This document shows, piece by piece, positions 9,167 to 16,729 of a DNA stretch of 64,000 nucleotides. This DNA is from DTU053 sp012520115 (GTDB taxonomy: Bacteria; Bacillota; Clostridia; Oscillospirales; Acutalibacteraceae). The stretch covers positions 558,001 to 622,000 of the forward strand of contig JBMNNB010000003.1 of assembly GCA_050953725.1 (NCBI GenBank), written 5' to 3'. Position 1 is the first letter of the stretch. Every line of letters starts with the position of its first letter. The notes beneath the pieces were generated by a model that had not been told where the DNA came from, did not search any database, and saw only the letters and a list, made by a program, of their open reading frames with translations. The position numbers and the translations under genes are program-made.

Positions 9167-9200
9167 GCAGAAAGAGATCACTCTTTCTGCTTCTTTTTTT
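9167..9200 (+). terminator. Intrinsic terminator
   Basis: A perfect 10-bp stem, GCAGAAAGAG with CTCTTTCTGC, around an ATCA loop, followed by TTCTTTTTTT. Confidence 0.9.
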
Positions 9201-9281
9201 GACGCAAACTCAAGCTCATGGGTCAGGACTTTGCCCGCTCCCTTTGCCGCTTTCCTTATCAGCTCGGCTTTTTCTACCCTA

Positions 9282-10064
9282 TTACAGCCTTTGCGAGTGC
9301 TTTTCCTTCCACTCCTTATAATCGGGGCAGATAAACCTGCCGCTCTTTTCCGTCTTGCCCATGACGTTGATGGCCTCAGGCGGGCAGCGGTTTATGCACG
9401 AAAAGCAGGTGACGCACTTATTCTTCATTACCGCCTTGCCCGAAACAAGCTCAATATTATTCACGGGGCAGTACTCGGCGCAGATTCCGCAGCCGTCACA
9501 CCTGTCATCGACCTTCATCTTCATAAATTTGCCTGCAAAGGTGCCGAACAGCTTGCCCATAAGTCCCGCCATAAAAGCGTCCGGCTTTGCACCCTCGTTG
9601 ACCGTAATCGATTTACCGCTTTTAATTTTCTCCGCTATTTTTTCGAGTTCGGGGAAAACATCAAAAAGCATCTCGTCTGCCTTAGTTTTCTCGGGCATGG
9701 TGTCCCCAGGCAGGAAATTGTTCTGCATTACCACACCGCAATAGCCGCCGAAATCAAGGCCCTTAGACAGAGCCAGCTTTTCATAAAATCCGCCGCCCAT
9801 TTTCGAGGGCGCACCCATGGTTGAAACAAAATAGACCCTCTTGTTTCCGCCAAACTCCGCATTCTTGATGTTTTTCACCACAATAAGCGGATAGCAGCCC
9901 GCATGGATGGGCGCTACTATCACATACGGCTTTTCGGATTGCAGCTTCAGGCTGCGTGAGTTTTTTATGGCCTCGTTAAGCGAAAAACACTCGTCCTCCA
10001 GCTTTTCAGCCAGAACATCGGCGGCAAACTTGCTGTTGCCCGTGCCGGTAAAATAAACAACCAT
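9282..10064 (-). CDS. EFR1-type ferredoxin with flavodoxin-like domain
   Basis: The protein has 260 residues from the ATG at 10064, which has AGGAG upstream. The N-terminal flavodoxin-like fold starts VVYFTGTGNSKF, the phosphate-loop signature. Two 4Fe-4S motifs lie at the C-terminus: C189, C192, C195, C199 and C217, C220, C223, C227. This pairing of a flavodoxin-like domain and a bis-ferredoxin is typical of EFR1-family electron carriers in anaerobes. Its redox partner is not evident. An open frame continues upstream to 10178 but lacks a ribosome site, so the shorter form is preferred. It ends convergent with the fumarase gene. Confidence 0.85.
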   Translation of the reverse strand: MVVYFTGTGNSKFAADVLAEKLEDECFSLNEAIKNSRSLKLQSEKPYVIVAPIHAGCYPLIVVKNIKNAEFGGNKRVYFVSTMGAPSKMGGGFYEKLALSKGLDFGGYCGVVMQNNFLPGDTMPEKTKADEMLFDVFPELEKIAEKIKSGKSITVNEGAKPDAFMAGLMGKLFGTFAGKFMKMKVDDRCDGCGICAEYCPVNNIELVSGKAVMKNKCVTCFSCINRCPPEAINVMGKTEKSGRFICPDYKEWKEKHSQRL

Positions 10065-10450
10065 TTCCCCTGCTCCTTTTCTGATACTGAACCCGCTTAT
10101 TACACATCTATATAATACCTTTTCGGGCAGATTTGCAAGGCTTTTATGGCGATGTATAAAATGACAATAAAATAACATTTTTGTAGCTATTTTGCAATGA
10201 AATCTTAAAATTTTGTTAAATTTTCCCCTGAATCTTTGTCGATATTTATAAAAAACTTGAATTTTACTTAAATTACCTATAAAAAATGCCCCATTATTAA
10301 CAGCTTGTTCACAATTTGTGTATAATTTCGTTATATTATTATATCACGAGAATCGGATTGTAATTTTTTAGTGCGGCCGGGTAATCTGCCCGAATTTGCA
10401 AAACAAAATTGCTCAGATTCGATTCGAGCTAAACTTTGGGGGGAAATAAA
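10065..10450 (+). other. AT-rich divergent intergenic region with leader of the condensation operon
   Basis: There are 386 bases without a gene between two divergent genes. The stretch is strongly A/T-rich up to about 10370 and then becomes mixed. It holds the predicted promoter at 10297-10326 and therefore a leader of about 115 nt, in which CGGG and CCCG around 10377-10391 could form a short hairpin. I recognise no known riboswitch. Confidence 0.5.
10297..10326 (+). promoter_or_regulatory. Predicted sigma-A promoter of the condensation/ligase/ACP operon
   Basis: TTAACA (10297-10302) and a perfect TATAAT (10321-10326) are separated by 18 bases. Confidence 0.5.
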
Positions 10451-11836
10451 ATGAAAAAGAAGATGGTACCGAATGCGTATAGTCTGATACCATCACAGCA
10501 AACCATGTACTTTATGCTTAAGTACAGTCTGCATAAACAGGTTATGCAGATACCCATGTCACTGACGGTCAATCAGAAGCTGGATTTTGACGTGCTCCAG
10601 AAGGCAGTGGAAATCGAATGCGAAAGAAACGACAGCATGAGACTCCGCTACTTCAAGGAAAAGGGCGAAGTCAAGCAGTACTTCTTGCCCGAGTACAAAA
10701 TCGGCAAGATTCCGGTAGTGACCTTCAAGTCCAAGGACGAGCAGGAGAAATACCTCACTGAGGATGCACAGAAACCCATCAGGTTCTTAAAGGACGAGGT
10801 TTACCGCATAATTTTCTTCCGCTCCTACAACGGCGGCAGCGGCATTTATATAAATGTATGCCACCTTTCCATGGACGCAACCGCAGTTTTCCTTTTCTTC
10901 ACCGACGTGCTTAATGTCTACAACGCACTGAAGGACGGCAAAGAAATGCCGGAACCCCTTTACAGCTTTAAGGACATTATCGACAAGGAGTTCAAGTACC
11001 TTGCCAACAAGGAGCGTTACGCAAAGGACGAGGCCTTCTACAGAGAGTATTTCTTAAAGGACGGCGAACCCTTCTATGCGGGCGTTCACGGCATGGACCT
11101 GCTTGAAAAGGAACGCAAAAAGAAAAAGAACCCGAACCTTCGTGTTCCCTCTGCCTTTGACCCGATTCACGACAAGGCAAACCTGATGCAGATGACCATC
11201 CCGAAAGCAGATGCGGACAAGATAATGAGCTTCTGCAAAACAAACAATGTTTCGCCCGCATGCCTTATCCAGATGGGACTCAGGACCCATGTTTCAAAAA
11301 TCAACGAGCGCAATCCCGACGTGTACTTTATGGAGCTTTGCAACAGGCGTGTCACTTATAAGGACAAGCTCACGGGCGGCTGCGTAACTCAGCCCCTGCC
11401 GGTCCGTGCGGTTATCTCCGAGGACAAGACCTTCGATGATGCTTTGCAGCAGCTTTCCGACATTCGTACACAGGTTTACAGGCACATGAACTATCCTTAT
11501 ATGGCTTCCCGCCACTTGGTACAGGAGATGTTCAACTACGGCATGACCGCAAGCCCGTCCTCGATGATGTTCACATGGCTGCCTCTTGAGTTCGACTGCG
11601 GCAAGAACTGGGAGTATGAGTTCACCGGATACAGCATGGGTCGCTACATTATGCCCCTTTATGCTTTCTCCATGCCCAACCTGAAGACCGGCGGAATCGA
11701 TTTCTATTATATGTACAGGACAAACACGATTTCCGAAGAGCAGATAAAAGCTCTCCACAAGGGCGCTTTAAATACAATCTTAAAGGGAATTAAGAATCCT
11801 TCGATTACGGTCGGGCAGCTGCTTAACACTATCTGA
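10451..11836 (+). CDS. Stand-alone condensation-superfamily protein
   Basis: This encodes 461 residues; the start is the ATG at 10451, preceded by GGGGGGAAAT. The fold signature is the active-site stretch VCHLSMDA, which supplies H138 and D142 of the HHxxxDG motif of condensation domains (the first His is Cys, the Gly is Ala). Such enzymes join an acyl or aminoacyl thioester on a carrier protein to an amine or alcohol. It stands alone, not in a multidomain synthetase, and is followed 23 bases later by an acyl-activating ligase and then an acyl carrier protein. The likely role is transfer of an ACP-bound acyl group to an unknown acceptor. A wax-ester-synthase-like or other acyltransferase activity of the same superfamily is the main alternative. 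Confidence 0.8.
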   Translation: MKKKMVPNAYSLIPSQQTMYFMLKYSLHKQVMQIPMSLTVNQKLDFDVLQKAVEIECERNDSMRLRYFKEKGEVKQYFLPEYKIGKIPVVTFKSKDEQEKYLTEDAQKPIRFLKDEVYRIIFFRSYNGGSGIYINVCHLSMDATAVFLFFTDVLNVYNALKDGKEMPEPLYSFKDIIDKEFKYLANKERYAKDEAFYREYFLKDGEPFYAGVHGMDLLEKERKKKKNPNLRVPSAFDPIHDKANLMQMTIPKADADKIMSFCKTNNVSPACLIQMGLRTHVSKINERNPDVYFMELCNRRVTYKDKLTGGCVTQPLPVRAVISEDKTFDDALQQLSDIRTQVYRHMNYPYMASRHLVQEMFNYGMTASPSSMMFTWLPLEFDCGKNWEYEFTGYSMGRYIMPLYAFSMPNLKTGGIDFYYMYRTNTISEEQIKALHKGALNTILKGIKNPSITVGQLLNTI

Positions 11837-11859
11837 GCTGAAAAAAGGGGGAATTACGA

Positions 11860-13599
11860 ATGAATAAAGAGTTTGAAGTATGGAAACAGAATAATGAAGC
11901 CTTATTTGCACAGCCTGAGCTCGAAAACTTTCAGCAGATGATAAGACGTGCAGCAGAAATGCACGGCGACAAAGCAGCTGTTGCAGAGAGAGTCGGCGAC
12001 TCTGTTGTAGAGCACAGCGCAAACGAATTAAGGCATACCGTTGAGGCAATCGGCACCGCCCTTATTGACTTAGGGCTCGACGGCAAGAACATTGCGATTA
12101 TCGGCGAAAACTCATATCCATGGATTCTTGCCTTCCTTTCAATCGTATGCGGCGTCGGCACCGCTGTCCCCCTTGACAAGGAGCTGACCGACAAGGAGCT
12201 TTGCAAGCTTATCACAAAGGGCGATGTTGAGGCGGTTTTCGCAAGCTCGACTTATGTAAACGCCGTTAAGCTGCACAAAGAGCAGAGTGACAGCCTGCGC
12301 TATCAGTTCCTTCTGACACCGGGCAGCGAGGAAGGCTTTATAGGAATCGACGAGCTTATCGCAAAGGGCGAAGCCCTTCTGAATGCCGGCGACAGGAGAT
12401 ACCTCGATAAAGAAATAAGCCCCGATGATCTGGTCGCAATCTTCTTCACCTCCGGAACAACGGGAGCAAACAAGGGCGTTATGCTGACCCACCGCAATAT
12501 GACAAACAATATCGAGGGTATGGTCCAGAACGTGGTGTTCAGGGAATCCACCTTCTCCATTTTGCCCATGAACCATATTTATGAGCTGAACTGCAATGTT
12601 CTGCCCCTCATTTATATCGGTGTCAAAATCTGCATTAACGACAGCCTGAAAAATCTCATGGCCAACTTCCAGCTTTTCAAGCCCCACATGGTAATGCTTG
12701 TGCCCATATTCGTAGAGACCTTCTACAATTCAATCTGGGCGGAGGCCGAGAAAACGGGACAGGCAGAGAAACTCAGGCAGGCCGTTGAATACAGCAACAG
12801 TCTTTTAAATCAGGGAATTGATAAGCGTGCGGAGATATTCGCCTCCATACGCCAGAAATTCGGCGGCAACCTTTCGCTTATGATAAGCGGCGGCGCCCCC
12901 TGCAATCCGAAATTCCTCAAGGGCCTCGGTGACTTCGGCTTCAGAATCTATGTGGGCTACGGCCTTACGGAAGCTGCGCCGATTGCTTCGCTGAACCTTG
13001 ACGGCGGCACATATCCCGAATCCACGGGCATACCCTTCCATACGACTCAGTACATGCTCTATGAGCCTGACGCAGACGGCATAGGCGAGGTCTGGCTGAG
13101 GGGCGATAGCATAACAAAGGGCTATTACAAGGACGAACAGGCCACAAAGGATTCCTTTGAGGACGGCTGGTTCAAGACAGGCGACTACGGCAGGATAGAC
13201 CAGCACGGTCACCTGTGTCTCGTCGGCAGAAAGAAGAGCCTCATAATCCTGAATAACGGCAAGAACGTCCACCCGGAGGAAATCGAAAACCTTGTTAAGG
13301 ACGAGATTACATACATCCGTGAAATCGTCGTGCTTGAGGCGCAGAAGGAGATTCTGGGCACGGCACAGCAGATAATCGCAGCCATTGCCTTTATCGACAC
13401 AAGCGACTTCCCGGAGATGTCCCTCTCGGAAATCTGGGAAATGGCCTCGGCCGACATAAACAAGGTAAACAAGAAGCTGCCGGGCTACAAGATGATAAGA
13501 GACGTGACGGTTATCACCGAGGACTTTGAAAAGACCTCCACCAAGAAGATTATCCGTCAGAAGGCAATCGAAAAATACCAGCTTGTAAGCTCGAAGTGA
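11860..13599 (+). CDS. AMP-forming acyl-CoA/acyl-ACP synthetase
   Basis: This 579-residue ANL-superfamily enzyme has all core motifs: FFTSGTTGANKG at about 195-206, GYGLTEAAP at about 366-374, TGD at about 440-442, GRKKSLIILNNGKNVHPEE near 457 and a C-terminal TKKIIRQK containing the likely adenylation lysine. The opening half (IGENSYPWILAF) and overall length resemble long-chain acyl-CoA synthetases more than amino-acid adenylation domains, so a fatty or aryl acid substrate is more likely than an amino acid. With the ACP 18 bases downstream, the enzyme probably loads an acyl group on that carrier. The ribosome site is AAAGGGGG. Confidence 0.88.
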   Translation: MNKEFEVWKQNNEALFAQPELENFQQMIRRAAEMHGDKAAVAERVGDSVVEHSANELRHTVEAIGTALIDLGLDGKNIAIIGENSYPWILAFLSIVCGVGTAVPLDKELTDKELCKLITKGDVEAVFASSTYVNAVKLHKEQSDSLRYQFLLTPGSEEGFIGIDELIAKGEALLNAGDRRYLDKEISPDDLVAIFFTSGTTGANKGVMLTHRNMTNNIEGMVQNVVFRESTFSILPMNHIYELNCNVLPLIYIGVKICINDSLKNLMANFQLFKPHMVMLVPIFVETFYNSIWAEAEKTGQAEKLRQAVEYSNSLLNQGIDKRAEIFASIRQKFGGNLSLMISGGAPCNPKFLKGLGDFGFRIYVGYGLTEAAPIASLNLDGGTYPESTGIPFHTTQYMLYEPDADGIGEVWLRGDSITKGYYKDEQATKDSFEDGWFKTGDYGRIDQHGHLCLVGRKKSLIILNNGKNVHPEEIENLVKDEITYIREIVVLEAQKEILGTAQQIIAAIAFIDTSDFPEMSLSEIWEMASADINKVNKKLPGYKMIRDVTVITEDFEKTSTKKIIRQKAIEKYQLVSSK

Positions 13600-13617
13600 T
13601 AAATAGGAGAGAAAAAT

Positions 13618-13839
13618 ATGACAGACAAAATTAAAGAGATTATTTGCGAATTTGTCAAAGTGGACCCCGCCGAACTGAACGAAGACACGAATCTTCGCAG
13701 CGACTTAGGTTTGAGCTCCCTCGACCTTGTAAACATTGCGGTCGCTATCGAGGATGAGTTTAATGCGAGCATTTCGGACAGGGAAATCGCAAGAATTTCG
13801 ACAATAGGCGACATAATCGCCTATCTGAATAAAGCTTAA
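13618..13839 (+). CDS. Acyl carrier protein
   Basis: This encodes 73 residues, the usual ACP size. Ser34 in LGLSSLDLV is the expected 4'-phosphopantetheine attachment site, and the protein is acidic and helical like other ACPs. It is the last gene of the three-gene operon, 18 bases after the ligase, with AGGAGAG before the ATG, and is closed by a terminator. No fatty-acid synthesis genes surround it, so it is probably a dedicated carrier for this operon rather than the housekeeping AcpP. Confidence 0.93.
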   Translation: MTDKIKEIICEFVKVDPAELNEDTNLRSDLGLSSLDLVNIAVAIEDEFNASISDREIARISTIGDIIAYLNKA

Positions 13840-13847
13840 TAACAAAT

Positions 13848-13879
13848 AAAACCGTCTGAAAAAGACGGTTTTGTTTTTT
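13848..13879 (+). terminator. Intrinsic terminator of the condensation/ligase/ACP operon
   Basis: AAAACCGTCT pairs with AGACGGTTTT around a short loop, followed by GTTTTTT. Confidence 0.88.
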
Positions 13880-13954
13880 GCCTTCCGACGCAAAAAAACT
13901 GTCCGAAATGCTCATTTTAATTATTAAATTTCAGTAAAGTTTAACACAATTTTG

Positions 13955-13983
13955 TTTACAACAGAGCATTTCGGTGGTATACT
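13955..13983 (+). promoter_or_regulatory. Predicted sigma-A promoter of hpf
   Basis: TTTACA (13955-13960), a 17-base spacer and TATACT (13978-13983), with the TG of an extended -10 at 13975-13976. Transcription should start near 13990. Confidence 0.75.
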
Positions 13984-14012
13984 AAACTCAAGACGATAAT
14001 AAAAATCTATGG

Positions 14013-14067
14013 CGGAAGGCGGTGCTGATGGGGCAAAACTCTCAGTGCGGTCTTCCGTGGTTTTTTT
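14013..14067 (+). promoter_or_regulatory. Attenuator-like stem-loop in the hpf leader
   Basis: Within the roughly 105-nt leader, CGGAAG (14013-14018) pairs with CTTCCG (14052-14057). Inside it, GUGCUGA pairs with UCAGUGC using two G-U pairs. The long stem is followed after TGG by seven T residues (14061-14067). This has the form of an intrinsic terminator about 30 nt before the hpf start codon, so it could attenuate hpf or end a small RNA. No matching anti-terminator was identified. Confidence 0.5.
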
Positions 14068-14096
14068 ACCGTCAATGTTTGAAGGGGGATGTATTT

Positions 14097-14624
14097 ATGA
14101 ACATTACCATTATAGGTCGAAAGTGCACACCTCGGCAGTCCTTCAAGGAAAGAGCCGAAAAGAAGCTCAAGAAGGTAGAGCGGTTCTTCGGGGAGGACGT
14201 GACAGCCAAAATTACTGTCACCGTTGAGAAGAATGTCCAGACCGTTGAGATTACCCTCAACAAGGACGGCATGCTTTTCAGAGCTGAGGAAAAGGCAGAG
14301 AACATGGTTGACGCTCTTGACCGCTGCGTTGATGTTCTGATACGTCAAATCAGAAAAAACAAAACAAAGCTTGAAAAGAAGTTCAAGAACGCAGGCCTTG
14401 AGGAGCTGAACGGAGCAGGGTTCTTTGACGAGGAGCTGGATTTCAACATCATCCGCACAAAGACCGTGCCTTTAAAGCCCCAGAGCGTAGACGAAGCAAT
14501 CCTGCAGATGAATATGCTCGGCCACCAGTTCTATATGTTCCTGAACGCCGAAACGAATAAGATTTCGGTAGTGTATGTCAGAAAGGACGGCGGCTACGGC
14601 CAGCTGGAGCCTGAGCTGATATAA
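14097..14624 (+). CDS. hpf: Ribosome hibernation-promoting factor, long form
   Basis: The protein has 175 residues from the ATG at 14097, which follows GAAGGGGGA. The N-terminal RaiA/YfiA domain covers about 1-100 (NITIIGRKC start, KMxR-like basic patches). The C-terminal dimerisation domain has RTKTVPLKPQSVDEAILQM and ends in YGQLEPEL. The long form dimerises 70S ribosomes into inactive 100S particles in stationary phase. An in-frame extension back to 14022 exists but would run through the leader hairpin, so it is rejected. It is followed by a strong terminator. Confidence 0.95.
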   Translation: MNITIIGRKCTPRQSFKERAEKKLKKVERFFGEDVTAKITVTVEKNVQTVEITLNKDGMLFRAEEKAENMVDALDRCVDVLIRQIRKNKTKLEKKFKNAGLEELNGAGFFDEELDFNIIRTKTVPLKPQSVDEAILQMNMLGHQFYMFLNAETNKISVVYVRKDGGYGQLEPELI

Positions 14625-14676
14625 AGCAAAAGCAACGCTGCGGCGAAAGCCGGGGCAATACATAATAAAACAAGCA

Positions 14677-14705
14677 CCCCTGCGGCCCCCCGCAGGGGTT
14701 TATTA
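14677..14705 (+). terminator. Intrinsic terminator after hpf
   Basis: CCCCTGCGG pairs with CCGCAGGGG around CCCC, followed by TTTATTA. Confidence 0.8.
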
Positions 14706-14805
14706 TGCCCGAACGGCGCTCACACCAATACTTTTTTTGGGCTGCAATCCCCCGCCCCGATGTCTCATAACTTACAACCATGCCCCACGCCCGACGCTCG
14801 CCTGC

Positions 14806-14885
14806 GGTCACGTCCGCTCCTTCTGACCGCCTCGCCTGAACACAGCACCATCAGACACGACCCGACACCGCCCCGTGCCGTCGAC
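14806..14885 (+). repeat. 80-bp direct repeat, copy 1
   Basis: It matches 15166-15245 at 78 of 80 positions. It begins with GGTCA and has TGACC 18 bases later, a possible 5-bp hairpin. Confidence 0.9.
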
Positions 14886-15165
14886 TAACACTCCCACCCG
14901 TAATTACAGCAAGACAAAACTCGCCCCGCCGCTCTGCAACCTGAATCAACTGCCAACGCCGCTCCCCGCCCTGCCGAACCAAAGAAACGCCCCTCACCCC
15001 GCTGCCAAAGAACACGGTCACCCCTTCCCCGTTCCCGCCTGCCGCCCCCGCCCGGCAGTCAGCATTAGCTAACCCGGCGGCGGTGGGGGTCGGCTCTTGG
15101 GCGATGGGGGGGTGGAGCGATGCTGAATCAGTAACTGTTGTCTCTGCGGGGGGACTTTCATCTGT

Positions 15166-15245
15166 GGTCACGTCCGCTCCTTCTGACCGTCTCGCCTGAA
15201 CACAGCACCATCAGACACGACCCGACACCGCCCCGTGCCATCGAC
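15166..15245 (+). repeat. 80-bp direct repeat, copy 2
   Basis: Second copy, 360 bases downstream of copy 1. The only differences are C to T at 15190 and G to A at 15240. The flanks differ. Confidence 0.9.
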
Positions 15246-15421
15246 CTTCAGGAGGTTTTCGCCGTCGACCTTCGGTGCGCCCGCCTCTTAACGTCTGGCG
15301 GCTTACACTATCCCGCCGTGGATTGTGCGGTTTTCGTTTTGTCAGCCTTCGTTAAAAGTTAAGAAATCCTTTCACTTCTATTACAATTGTGTAATTTTGA
15401 TTTACAGTCGTGTTACAATAC

Positions 15422-15450
15422 TTTACTCTTCTGCTCAAAGTACCTATAAT
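15422..15450 (+). promoter_or_regulatory. Predicted sigma-A promoter of the first lipoprotein
   Basis: TTTACT (15422-15427), 17-base spacer, TATAAT (15445-15450). Confidence 0.55.
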
Positions 15451-15500
15451 ACACAATGGTGGTAAATTATACTAATTTTGTCCTGTTTTTAAGGGGGATA

Positions 15501-16646
15501 ATGATGCGATTTCGGGAAATTACATCTCTTTTGCTTCTGCTGTCACTGGTGCTTACACTTTTCACTTCGTGCAAAAGCGGCAATACCGACTCCTCAAATT
15601 CAGACGCCGGCAGTACCGAGCAGACGGTGAACATCAAGCAGCGTGTGAATTTCGAGCGGTATAAAAAGGAGGTAAAAATGCCCTTTGCAATTGTCGCATC
15701 CCCCTTTAAATACGGCGATTTCCTGTATTTCAGCGCAGCGGAAAAGGGCTCTGCTGACCCTGCCACTAATAAGCTTATAAAATGTGACCTTAAAGCAAAG
15801 GTAATAGAAACCCTCTATGAAATACCCGGCGAGCGGTGCAATATAAGTGATATATCGGCTAACGAAAACTATATTGTCTGGATGGCTTTTGAAAGACCGG
15901 CCTTATATGCGGATATGTATTTAATGGACCTCAAGGACGGCAGCGTAAAGATGATTTTGAACGATAAGGAATTCACATTCGGACTTGCGCCTGTCCTGAT
16001 GGACGACTGTGTTTACTGGCTGGAGGAAAACAAGACATCCGACGGCAAAACGGAGAACATCATAGTCTGCTACAACTGCAAAACAAATGACCGAATCGAG
16101 CTGCAAAAGCTGAATCAGGTCTCCATGCATAACGACAGGGTTTTCGCAAACGAAGGCTTCGTTGTATGGGCGGACAAAGTCGGCAGCTCTTACTACTACT
16201 TCCTTTTCAATACAAAGACGGGCAAGACTGCCTCCTATAAGGCGAAAGGGGAAGTCGGGGGCAATGTCCAGTATGCCAAGGGCTTTATTTTCGCCACGGA
16301 ATTTGACGGCTTCGATGATATTTTCGGCACGACCCGAATAATAAATACAGTGACCGGTCAGGATGTGGATACAAGCAGCCTTTGCATTGAAGGGGACGTA
16401 AGGCTGGTCTCCGGCAGCTTTATTGTCAGCACCCCCGGTCTGCTTCCTGTCCATCAGATAAAAGACGGCGAGATAAAGCTTTTGGGCACCCTGCCTGACT
16501 ACCTCAACGACCGTGCGGTTTTCGCTTCTCAGCCGGACTGCTTTATCTGCTATGAAGAAGTCCCCTCCGGCTATGAAGAAACAGAGGAATATCTGAACAG
16601 TGACAAAAAGCTCTATATTTTTGACCTCGGAAAGCTGGCAAAATAA
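15501..16646 (+). CDS. Lipoprotein with beta-propeller-like repeats
   Basis: About 381 residues. A signal peptide with lipobox (LFTSC) places the protein on the outer face of the membrane, with the lipidated Cys near residue 24. The mature part begins with a Ser/Asp/Thr-rich linker. It then shows repeated blocks such as YLMDLKDGS, VYWLEENK and YFLFNTKTG, the pattern of TolB/DUF5050-like beta-propeller blades. AAGGGGG precedes two adjacent ATGs at 15501 and 15504; either may be used. The neighbour at 16730 is a paralogue with the same blocks in the same order. Function unknown; a solute- or wall-binding role is inference. Confidence 0.82.
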   Translation: MMRFREITSLLLLLSLVLTLFTSCKSGNTDSSNSDAGSTEQTVNIKQRVNFERYKKEVKMPFAIVASPFKYGDFLYFSAAEKGSADPATNKLIKCDLKAKVIETLYEIPGERCNISDISANENYIVWMAFERPALYADMYLMDLKDGSVKMILNDKEFTFGLAPVLMDDCVYWLEENKTSDGKTENIIVCYNCKTNDRIELQKLNQVSMHNDRVFANEGFVVWADKVGSSYYYFLFNTKTGKTASYKAKGEVGGNVQYAKGFIFATEFDGFDDIFGTTRIINTVTGQDVDTSSLCIEGDVRLVSGSFIVSTPGLLPVHQIKDGEIKLLGTLPDYLNDRAVFASQPDCFICYEEVPSGYEETEEYLNSDKKLYIFDLGKLAK

Positions 16647-16656
16647 GCCCCTTTGC

Positions 16657-16685
16657 TTGACTGAAATATACTTTAAGAGTACAAT
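16657..16685 (+). promoter_or_regulatory. Predicted sigma-A promoter of the second lipoprotein
   Basis: TTGACT (16657-16662), 17-base spacer, TACAAT (16680-16685), suggesting that the paralogue is expressed independently of the first. Confidence 0.6.
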
Positions 16686-16729
16686 GCTTTAAAACATTAA
16701 CGCCCATTACAAACGAAAGGGGCCGGCAA

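Larger units (their letters stand above)
14750..15360. repeat. GC-rich non-coding repeat island A
   Basis: About 610 bases between hpf and a lipoprotein gene. The stretch is rich in C runs on the plus strand in its first half and G runs (GGGGGGG near 15105) later. It contains an 80-bp direct repeat spaced exactly 360 bp. Open frames occur on both strands but lack ribosome sites and recognisable protein features. I see no gene here. Confidence 0.7.

Noticed and set aside
9282..10178. Long start at 10178 for the ferredoxin gene
   Set aside because: The upstream part lacks a ribosome site and does not fit the fold, which begins at VVYFTGTGN.
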